Positions 57,572 through 64,000 of a stretch of DNA of 64,000 nt are shown here, in pieces. The stretch spans positions 1-64,000 of the forward strand of contig CAJXGN010000013.1 in NCBI GenBank assembly GCA_913053875.1, given 5' to 3'. The notes under the pieces were generated by a model. It saw only the letters and a program-made list of their open reading frames with translations, was not told where the DNA came from and searched no databases. A program made the position numbers and the translations under genes. How positions within the stretch are numbered: position 1 is the stretch's first letter; every line of letters begins with the position of its first letter. The stretch comes from an uncultured Agromyces sp. (GTDB lineage Bacteria; Actinomycetota; Actinomycetes; Actinomycetales; Microbacteriaceae).

Positions 57572-58594
57572 ATGCTCACGGTCGTGGTCGGTCTCGCCGG
57601 CGCCCTCGTCTACGGCGCAGCCGACTTCCTCGGCGGCCTCGCCGCGCGTCGCGTGAGCGCCCTGCTCGCCACCGCGGTGGCCGCCGGGTCGGGGCTCATC
57701 GCGCTGCTCGTGGCGTACCCGTTCGTGGGCGGCGCGTGGGGCCGCGACGACGTGCTGCTCGGCGCGCTCTCGGGCCTCACCGGCGCGCTCGCCCTGACGC
57801 TGCTCTACGCCTGCCTCGCGATCGGCCCGATGAGCATCCTCTCCCCGCTCACCGCGGTGGTGTCCGCCATCGTGCCGATGGCCTGGGGGCTGGCTGCGGG
57901 TGAGACCCTCTCGCCGATCGGCACCTGGGCGCTCGGCGTCGCACTCGTCGCGGTCGTGCTCGTCGGGTTCGTGCCCGAGCAGGGCGCGGTGCGCCCGAGC
58001 GTGCGCGGCATCGCGATGGCGATCGGCGCCGGCGCCTCCATCGGCGCGTTCCTCATCATCATCGACGGCACGAGCGACGAGAGCGGCCTCGTGCCGCTGG
58101 TCATGAACCGCACGGTCAGCGTGCTCGTCATGGCGACCGTGCTCACGACGCTCGTGCTCGTCGCGCGCGGGCGCTCGCGCCGCTGGTCGAGGCGGGCGGC
58201 GGATGCCGCGAGCGCACGCGCCCCGGAGGACGAGCCGATCGCGTCGGAGGCGCTGCACGCGACCGGTGCCGCGGGCGTGGCCGTGCACGCGGACCGCCCC
58301 GACCGCGAGCCCGGCGACCACGACGCCCCGCGCGGCTTCGTGCTGCGCACTCCCGGTATGGCCGCCGGCATCCGCTTCGCCATCGCCTGCGGCGTGGTCG
58401 ACGTCGCGGCCAACGTGCTGCTGCTCATCGGGCTGCGCATCGGCGACCTCACCGTGGTGAGCGTGCTCACCGCGATGTACCCGGCCGGCACGATCCTGCT
58501 CGCCGCGCTCGTGCTGCGCGAGCGCATCGCGCCGGTGCAGTGGGTCGGGCTCGTGCTCGCCCTGACGGCCGCGGGGATGCTGGCCGCGGCGTAG
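57572..58594 (+). CDS. EamA-family (DMT) transporter
   Basis: 340 residues, ten membrane helices in two EamA repeats separated by a long charged cytoplasmic loop (about 205-255, with E-D-E-P and H-A-D-R-P-D-R-E). The start L-V-Y-G-A-A-D-F-L-G-G-L-A and the L-Y-A-C-L-A-I-G-P-M-S-I-L-S-P segment fit metabolite exporters. Substrate unknown. The ATG at 57572 is 6 bases after TACGCT, with no ribosome binding site, which decides against upstream in-frame starts. Confidence 0.82.
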   Translation: MLTVVVGLAGALVYGAADFLGGLAARRVSALLATAVAAGSGLIALLVAYPFVGGAWGRDDVLLGALSGLTGALALTLLYACLAIGPMSILSPLTAVVSAIVPMAWGLAAGETLSPIGTWALGVALVAVVLVGFVPEQGAVRPSVRGIAMAIGAGASIGAFLIIIDGTSDESGLVPLVMNRTVSVLVMATVLTTLVLVARGRSRRWSRRAADAASARAPEDEPIASEALHATGAAGVAVHADRPDREPGDHDAPRGFVLRTPGMAAGIRFAIACGVVDVAANVLLLIGLRIGDLTVVSVLTAMYPAGTILLAALVLRERIAPVQWVGLVLALTAAGMLAAA

Positions 58595-58617
58595 CATCCG
58601 CTCGCCCGACCCCCGCC

Positions 58618-61146
58618 CTAGAGGCGACCGGCCCAGGTCACGCGCACCACAGCGGAGCCCTCCTCCGCGCTCGCGGCCAGGTCGACCTCGCCGCGGATGC
58701 GCCAGTCGTGGTCGCCCGCCGGGTCGACCATGACCTGCTCGACGCGCCACACCCCCGCCGCCGGGTCCTCGTCGATCGCGAGCAGGCGCGGCGCCCGCGC
58801 GGCGCCGTCGGTGCCGATCTCGTCGTGCTCGGCGTAGTACGCGTCGAGCACCTCGGGCCAGCCCACCTCGGGGTCGAGCTCGGCGAGCTCCTCGTCGCGC
58901 TCGAGGGCGGCGAGCTGCACGCGGCGGAACAGCTCGTTGCGCACGAGCACCGTGAACGCACGACGGTTGTCGACCACGCTCGGCGGCGCGGGCGGCACGA
59001 CCTCCGCGGGCTCGGGGCCGTCCTCCAGCGGGTGCGCGAGTCGCTCCCACTCGTCGACGAGGCTCGAGTCGACCTGCCGCACGAGCTCGCCGAGCCACTC
59101 GATGAGGTCGAGCAGCTCCTCGGTCTTCGCCTCCTCGGGCACCGTCTGGCGCACCGCCCGGTAGGCGTCGCTGAGGTACCGCAGCACGAGCCCCTCGCTG
59201 CGCTGCAGCTGGTAGAACGACACGTATTCCCCGAACGACATGCTGCGCTCGAACATGTCGCGCACGACCGACTTGGGCCGCAGCTCGAAGTCGCGCACCC
59301 ACGGCTGGCTCGACGCGAACGTCTCGTACGCCTGCGCGAGCAGCTCGTCGAGCGGCTTCGGCCAGGTGACCTCCTCGAGCGCCTCCATGCGGTCGTCGTA
59401 CTCGACGCCGTCGGCCTTCATCGCGGCGACCGCCTCGCCGCGCGCGCGGAACTGCTGCTGCGACAGGATCGGCCGCGGGTCGTCGAGCGTCGACTCGATC
59501 ACGCTCACCACGTCGAGCGCGTAGTGGCCGGTGCCGGCGGATGCGGCGCCCGACGTGTCGTCGGAGTCGAGCAGCTCGATCGCGGCGAGCGCGAACGGCG
59601 AGAGCGGCTGGTTCAACGCGAAGTTCGGCTGCAGGTCGACGGTGAGGCGGATGGCCGGCTCCGCGGCATCCGACCGCACCACCTCGACCACGCCCGCGGC
59701 CACCAGCGTGCGGAAGATGCCGAGCGCTCGCCGGGCGAGCTCGCGCTTGCGCGACATCGGCTCGTGGTTGTCGAACACGAGCGCGCGAGCGTTCGCGAAC
59801 ACGTCGCCGCCGCGCGCGATGACGTTGATGAGCATCGCCGCGGTCAGCTGCAGGTGCGAGGTGAGCGGCTCGGGCTCGGCCTCGATGAGCCGCTCGAACG
59901 AGCGCTCGGTCCAGTTGACGAAGCCCTGCGGCGGCTTCTTGCGCACGACCTTCTTCAGCTTCTTCGCGTCGTCGCCGGCCTTGCGCACGGCCACCGCGTT
60001 CTCGATCTCGTGCTCCGGGGCGAGTGCGACCACCGTGCCGGCCGTGTCGTAGCCGGCGCGCCCCGCGCGCCCCGCGATCTGGTGGAACTCGCGAGCGGTG
60101 AGCTGCCGCATCCGCTGCCCGTCGTACTTCGTGAGCGCGGTGAGCAGCACCGTGCGGATCGGCACGTTGATGCCGACCCCGAGCGTGTCGGTGCCGCAGA
60201 TGACCCGCAGCAGCCCGCGCTGGGCGAGCTGCTCGACGAGGCGACGGTAGCGCGGCAGCATGCCCGCGTGGTGCACGCCGATGCCCGCGCGCACGAGCCG
60301 CGAGAGCGTCTTGCCGAACCCGGTCGTGAAGCGGAACTCGCCGATCTCGCGCGCGATCTCGTCGCGCTGCTCGCGGGTGACGACCCGGATCGACGACAGC
60401 GCCTGCGCCCGTTCCATCGCGGCGGCCTGCGAGAAGTGCACGATGTAGACGGGCGCCTGCCGCGTCTCGAGCAGCTCCTCGACGGTCTCGTGCGCCGGCG
60501 TCACGGCGTACGAGAACGACAGCGGCACGGGGCGCTCGACGCCCGTGACCCGCGCGGTGTCGCGGCCGGTGCGACGCGAGAGGTCGTCGGCGAGCGCGGT
60601 GACGTCGCCGAGCGTCGCCGACATCAGCACGTATTGCACGTCGGTCAGCGTGATGAGCGGCACCTGCCAGGCCCAGCCGCGGTCGGGGTCGCCGTAGAAG
60701 TGGAACTCGTCCATGACGACCTGGTCGAGGTCGGCCTCGGGGCCGCGGCGCAGCGCGAGGTTGGCCAGGATCTCGGCGGTGCAGCAGATGATCGGGGCAT
60801 CCGGGTTCACCGACGAGTCGCCCGTGACCATGCCGACGTTCGCCGCGCCGAAGATGTCGACGAGCTGGAAGAACTTCTCGCTCACGAGCGCCTTGATGGG
60901 TGCCGTGTAGTAGCTGCGGCCGCCTCGGGCGACGGATGCCGCGTGGGCGGCGACCGCCACGAGGGACTTGCCCGTGCCGGTGGGCGTGGAGAGGATGACG
61001 TTCGCGCCGGAGACGATCTCGATGACCGCTTCGTCCTGCGCGGGGTACAGCTCGATGCCCCGATCTGCGGCCCAGTCGACGAACCCGTCGTAGGCCGCGT
61101 CGGCGTCGAACGGCGTCGGCATGCGGTCGAGCAGCGAGGCGGTCAC
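58618..61146 (-). CDS. Ski2-like DEAD/DEAH helicase with DUF3516
   Basis: 842 residues. Helicase core: Q-like segment Y-P-A-Q-D-E-A-V, Walker A T-P-T-G-T-G-K-S (about 54-61), motif II D-E-F-H (variant of DEVH), S-A-T, and Q-I-A-G-R-A-G-R-A-G (about 340). The C-terminal half is DUF3516, found in actinobacterial relatives of eukaryotic Ski2/Mtr4, which thread RNA to the exosome. An RNA helicase role is likely but unproven. The GTG start at 61146 lies 7 bases after CAGACT; the longer upstream frame lacks signals. Confidence 0.88.
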   Translation of the reverse strand: MTASLLDRMPTPFDADAAYDGFVDWAADRGIELYPAQDEAVIEIVSGANVILSTPTGTGKSLVAVAAHAASVARGGRSYYTAPIKALVSEKFFQLVDIFGAANVGMVTGDSSVNPDAPIICCTAEILANLALRRGPEADLDQVVMDEFHFYGDPDRGWAWQVPLITLTDVQYVLMSATLGDVTALADDLSRRTGRDTARVTGVERPVPLSFSYAVTPAHETVEELLETRQAPVYIVHFSQAAAMERAQALSSIRVVTREQRDEIAREIGEFRFTTGFGKTLSRLVRAGIGVHHAGMLPRYRRLVEQLAQRGLLRVICGTDTLGVGINVPIRTVLLTALTKYDGQRMRQLTAREFHQIAGRAGRAGYDTAGTVVALAPEHEIENAVAVRKAGDDAKKLKKVVRKKPPQGFVNWTERSFERLIEAEPEPLTSHLQLTAAMLINVIARGGDVFANARALVFDNHEPMSRKRELARRALGIFRTLVAAGVVEVVRSDAAEPAIRLTVDLQPNFALNQPLSPFALAAIELLDSDDTSGAASAGTGHYALDVVSVIESTLDDPRPILSQQQFRARGEAVAAMKADGVEYDDRMEALEEVTWPKPLDELLAQAYETFASSQPWVRDFELRPKSVVRDMFERSMSFGEYVSFYQLQRSEGLVLRYLSDAYRAVRQTVPEEAKTEELLDLIEWLGELVRQVDSSLVDEWERLAHPLEDGPEPAEVVPPAPPSVVDNRRAFTVLVRNELFRRVQLAALERDEELAELDPEVGWPEVLDAYYAEHDEIGTDGAARAPRLLAIDEDPAAGVWRVEQVMVDPAGDHDWRIRGEVDLAASAEEGSAVVRVTWAGRL

Positions 61147-61191
61147 CCGAACGAGTCTGCCCCATGCCTGCCGGCACCCGGACATGAGAGC

Positions 61192-61230
61192 GGCCGGTGC
61201 GCCCCGAGCTCGGGTCGTTGCGCACCGGCC
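61192..61230. terminator. Hairpin between the AEC transporter and helicase genes
   Basis: GGCCGGTGCG (61192-61201) pairs with CGCACCGGCC (61221-61230), and CCCGAGCTCGGG inside can fold too. It lies 138 bp beyond the transporter stop, so it is a likely but distant terminator. The rest of the 221-bp gap (61147-61367) shows no other clear feature. Confidence 0.5.
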
Positions 61231-61367
61231 AACAGGTCTCGATCGACAGTCAGTTCCCCCTGCATACGCCGTGTCTCGACCCACTCATACGGTACGAACC
61301 CCAGGGGGTCGCGGCATCGGGGGAAACCCTGATTGTGCGCCCCGTTCGCTCGAGCGCCGACCGGCCG

Positions 61368-62291
61368 TCAGACCCCGAGCAGCAGCGAGACGAGGAACAG
61401 CACGGGCACGGCGCCGACCGTCGTGATGAGCACGGTGTCGCGCGCGATGATCTCGGCGGTGTCGTAGCGCTGGGCGATGGTGAACACGTTCTGCGCGCTG
61501 GGCAGGGCCGCGAGCACGGTGACCGCGTACAGCGTGTGACCGTCGAGCCCGAACGCGAACCGGCCGAGGGCCCACGCGACGAGCGGCATCGCGACGAGCT
61601 TCAGCGCCGACGCGAGCACGATGTCGCGACGGCCCGAGCCCGGCGCGAGCGGGCGCTGGCCGTGCAGCGAGATGCCGTACGCGATGAGCATGATGGGCAC
61701 CGCCGCCTGCCCGACCAGGGCGATCGGCTCGGTGACGATCGCCGGGAGCTGCACGCCGGTGACCGACACCAGCACGCCGAGCAGCGACCCGATGATGATG
61801 GGGTTCGCGAGCGCCTTCAGCACGGTGCGCCAGACGGATGCCCCGCCGCGGACGATCACGTCGAGCACCGACAGCGCCGCGGGCATGAACAGCAGCAGCT
61901 GCAAGAGCACGACCGGCGCCGAGAAGGCCGCGTCGCCCAGCATGTACACCGAGATCGGGATGCCGATGTTGTTGCCGTTGACGTAGCCGGCGCCCATGCC
62001 GCCGATCACGGTCTGCGCGAGCGGGCGGCGCCAGACGAGCATCGCGACGAGCGCGAAGACCACGAACATGGCGACGGCCGCGATGAACGAGACGGGCAGC
62101 AGCACGGAGAACAGCGCGCCGACGTCGGCGCTCGACAGCACGCTGAACAGCAGGAACGGGCCGAGCACGCTGAACGCGAGCCGGCTCAGCACGTACCGGG
62201 CGTGCGGACCGAGCACGCCGCTGCGTCCGGCGACCCAGCCGACGAAGATCGCGACCGCGATGACCGCGAAGCCGGTCAGGACGTCCAGCAC
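61368..62291 (-). CDS. AEC-family auxin-efflux-like transporter
   Basis: 307 residues with about ten membrane helices in two halves. The central N-G-N-N-I-G-I-P-I (about 105) is the conserved, unwound-helix region of the family, and the second half has P-I-M-L-I-A-Y-G-I-S-L. Bacterial AEC proteins carry organic acids such as malate or malonate; the substrate is unknown. The GTG at 62291 follows GGAGGAGG. Divergent from the aldo/keto reductase gene. Confidence 0.85.
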   Translation of the reverse strand: MLDVLTGFAVIAVAIFVGWVAGRSGVLGPHARYVLSRLAFSVLGPFLLFSVLSSADVGALFSVLLPVSFIAAVAMFVVFALVAMLVWRRPLAQTVIGGMGAGYVNGNNIGIPISVYMLGDAAFSAPVVLLQLLLFMPAALSVLDVIVRGGASVWRTVLKALANPIIIGSLLGVLVSVTGVQLPAIVTEPIALVGQAAVPIMLIAYGISLHGQRPLAPGSGRRDIVLASALKLVAMPLVAWALGRFAFGLDGHTLYAVTVLAALPSAQNVFTIAQRYDTAEIIARDTVLITTVGAVPVLFLVSLLLGV

Positions 62292-62406
62292 GTGGGCCTC
62301 CTCCTGCGCCCGGGTGCGCGTTGGTCGTAGGGTCGGACACGATCCTCCCACCTCCGGCGACGGGTGCCGCGCAGGGTGGGTGCACGCGGACGAAGGAGAC
62401 CCGACC

Positions 62407-63387
62407 ATGCACATGCACACCACACTGCCCACCGTTCCGCTCGGCACGACCGGGATGGACGTGACCCGCGTCGGATTCGGCGCCTGGGCGATCGGAGGGG
62501 CCGACTGGGCGTTCGCCTGGGGCGCGCAGGACGATGACGCGTCGATCGCGGCGATCCGGCACGCGGTCGAGCGCGGCGTGAACTGGATCGACACGGCGTC
62601 GGTCTACGGGCTCGGGCACTCCGAGGAGGTGGTCGGGCGGGCCCTCGCCGCGCTGCCCGCCGATGAACGGCCGTACGTGTTCACGAAGGGCGGCATGCAG
62701 TTCGACCTCGCCGATCGGCGGCGCAGGGCGCAGCGCGTGGGAGCACCCGCCGCGATCAAGCGGCACGCCGAGGAGTCGCTCGCGCGACTCGGGGTCGAGC
62801 GAATCGACCTCTTCCAGATGCACTGGCCGGCCGACGACGGCACCCCGATCGAGGAGTACTGGAACGCGTTCGTCGAACTCCGCGACGAGGGCAAGGTGCG
62901 TGCGATCGGGCTGTCGAACCACTCGGTCGCGCAGCTCGACGCGGCCGAGGCGGTCGGGCACGTCGACACGCTCCAGCCCCCGTTCTCGGCGATCGCGCCC
63001 GCCACCGCCGACGAGCTGCTGCCGTGGTGCGTCGCCCACGACACGGGCGTGATCGTGTACAGCCCCATGGGCTCGGGCCTGCTGACCGGCGCGTTCGACG
63101 CCGAGCGTGTCGCATCACTGCCCGAGGACGACTGGCGGCGCAGCGCACCGGCGTTCACGACCGACCTCGAGCAGAACCTCCGCATCGCCGACGCGCTCGC
63201 GCGGGTCGCCGAGCGCCACGGCGTGCCGCAGCCGGCCGCGGCGGCCGCCTGGACGCTCGGGTTCGACGGCGTCACCGCGGCGATCGTGGGGGCGCGTTCC
63301 GAGGCGCAGATCGAGGGCTGGCTGCCCGCGAGCTCCCTCGTGCTCACGGACGAGGACTACGCGGAGGTCGCCGCGGCGAGCGCCTGA
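62407..63387 (+). CDS. Aldo/keto reductase
   Basis: 326 residues, TIM barrel. The catalytic tetrad is visible: Asp and Tyr in I-D-T-A-S-V-Y-G (about 60-67), Lys in V-F-T-K-G-G (about 97), His in F-Q-M-H-W-P (about 140). The NADP site shows in I-V-Y-S-P-M-G-S-G-L and in A-I-V-G-A-R-S-E-A-Q. It reduces aldehydes or ketones with NADPH; the specific substrate is unknown. A GAAGGAG site precedes the ATG at normal distance. Confidence 0.9.
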   Translation: MHMHTTLPTVPLGTTGMDVTRVGFGAWAIGGADWAFAWGAQDDDASIAAIRHAVERGVNWIDTASVYGLGHSEEVVGRALAALPADERPYVFTKGGMQFDLADRRRRAQRVGAPAAIKRHAEESLARLGVERIDLFQMHWPADDGTPIEEYWNAFVELRDEGKVRAIGLSNHSVAQLDAAEAVGHVDTLQPPFSAIAPATADELLPWCVAHDTGVIVYSPMGSGLLTGAFDAERVASLPEDDWRRSAPAFTTDLEQNLRIADALARVAERHGVPQPAAAAAWTLGFDGVTAAIVGARSEAQIEGWLPASSLVLTDEDYAEVAAASA

Positions 63388-63409
63388 CGCCTCGGCTGCT
63401 CAGCCGCGT

Positions 63410-64000
63410 TCAGGCGCGGAACGTCGGCCGCACCACGTCGGCGGGCCGCCCGCCCGACACGAACTCGACCACCGCCTCGACGAGCCGGAACGGCACGAGC
63501 GCGATGAGATGCAGCAGCACGAGCGGGCCGAACGCAGCGGCCGAGTACGGCAGCCACACCATGAGCAGGCGCTCGGCGCCCCACGGCAGCGCGAGCACGG
63601 CGGGCACGAGCGCGAGCAGCAGCCACCACGGCGAGGTGGACGCGAGCACGGCCGCGGCGATCACCAGCCCCGCACCGACGAGCGTCTGGAGCACGAGCAG
63701 CAGGCCGATGCCGGGCGCCGAGTAGCGGATCGTGCGATCGGCCGACACCCACGACCACATCAGCCACGCGCGCAGCAGCGGCACGCCCTGCTCGCGGAGC
63801 GCGGTGCGGAACACGCGGTCGTCGACGCGGCGTCGCACCAGCGTCGCCTCGCGGTCGCCCAGCTCGTCGGCCGCGCGGCTCTGCGCGTCGTGCAGCACCG
63901 CGGGCGCCGACTGCCGCCCGTAGCTCGCGATGAAGCTCCACAGGAACATCGGCACCGACGCCAGGTCGGTCGCCTGCGGCTGCGCGCGGTAGGAGATGCC
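63410..64000 (-). CDS. DUF1353-like membrane protein, partial at 5' end
   Basis: At least 197 residues; the frame is open to the right edge, so the start is missing. The N-terminal visible part (T-D-L-A-S-V-P-M-F-L-W-S-F-I...Y-G-R-Q-S-A-P-A-V-L-H-D) matches DUF1353, found in phage and bacterial proteins. Two or three membrane helices follow (about 90-165 of the visible part). The union of DUF1353 with membrane helices is seen in some actinobacterial hypothetical proteins. Function unknown. Confidence 0.65.
   Translation of the reverse strand, partial: GISYRAQPQATDLASVPMFLWSFIASYGRQSAPAVLHDAQSRAADELGDREATLVRRRVDDRVFRTALREQGVPLLRAWLMWSWVSADRTIRYSAPGIGLLLVLQTLVGAGLVIAAAVLASTSPWWLLLALVPAVLALPWGAERLLMVWLPYSAAAFGPLVLLHLIALVPFRLVEAVVEFVSGGRPADVVRPTFRA

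Noticed and set aside
57479..61225. A 1,248-codon open frame on the minus strand covering the helicase and transporter genes
   Set aside because: Out of frame with the clear helicase and antisense to the EamA gene; low-complexity Arg/Gly translation typical of GC-rich shadow frames.

Overview
The window is a high-GC actinobacterial chromosome segment, most likely from a member of the Microbacteriaceae. The evidence is the GC-dominated codon use, the conserved order tilS-hpt-ftsH-folE-folP-folB-folK-DUF3180-...-DUF2520-panC-lysS, an actinobacterial ClpC, a Ski2-like DUF3516 helicase, and many genes with a -10 box set directly before the start codon. Species cannot be named from the sequence alone.

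Positions 1-6,472 hold the right end of an integrated element. A tyrosine integrase (int) is translationally coupled to an XRE-type repressor. Opposite these runs a leftward cluster: excisionase, small winged-helix and acidic proteins, a replication-initiator-like protein whose gene carries three 21-bp repeats, a WhiB-like protein, small unknowns, and a P27-like small terminase. The next gene is cut after about 31 codons by the end of an IS3-family element that runs off the left edge. The element stops beside tRNA-Ser(CGA), the probable attachment site. It may be a prophage remnant or a phage satellite; the missing left part would decide.

From 6.5 kb on is ordinary chromosome. 6.5-18.7 kb: radA, an ArgA-type acetyltransferase and a phosphotransferase divergent over 18 bp, clpC, a GT-C glycosyltransferase, pirin, cardiolipin synthase, a DUF559 protein. 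19-22.8 kb: the fruR-fruK-fruA operon for fructose uptake, flanked by two direct copies of an 81/82-bp palindromic repeat. 23-35.5 kb: a long leftward housekeeping block (tilS, hpt, ftsH, folate genes, two PH-domain membrane proteins, DUF2520, panC, lysS), with many 1-, 4- or 8-nt overlaps. 35.5-39.3 kb: ppa, a flavin monooxygenase, and an exported M23 peptidase with five tandem 9-mers upstream. 39.5-39.9 kb: tRNA-Glu, -Asp and -Phe. 40-41.6 kb: serine deaminase under a tandem glycine riboswitch.

41.7-64 kb: a non-specific nuclease with a small alarmone synthetase, a transporter, peptidase and hydrolase, malate dehydrogenase, acyl-CoA oxidase, recQ, a three-gene copper set (YcnI-like, CopC, membrane protein), an exported 5'-nucleotidase, a second EamA transporter, the DUF3516 helicase, an AEC transporter, an aldo/keto reductase and a partial DUF1353-like gene.

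Patterns that cut across genes are a dense dispersed octamer CGGATGCC/GGCATCCG, two families of intergenic palindromes, and at least fourteen start codons lying 6-7 nt after a TANNNT box, which implies leaderless transcripts. No CRISPR array, rRNA or complete insertion sequence was seen.
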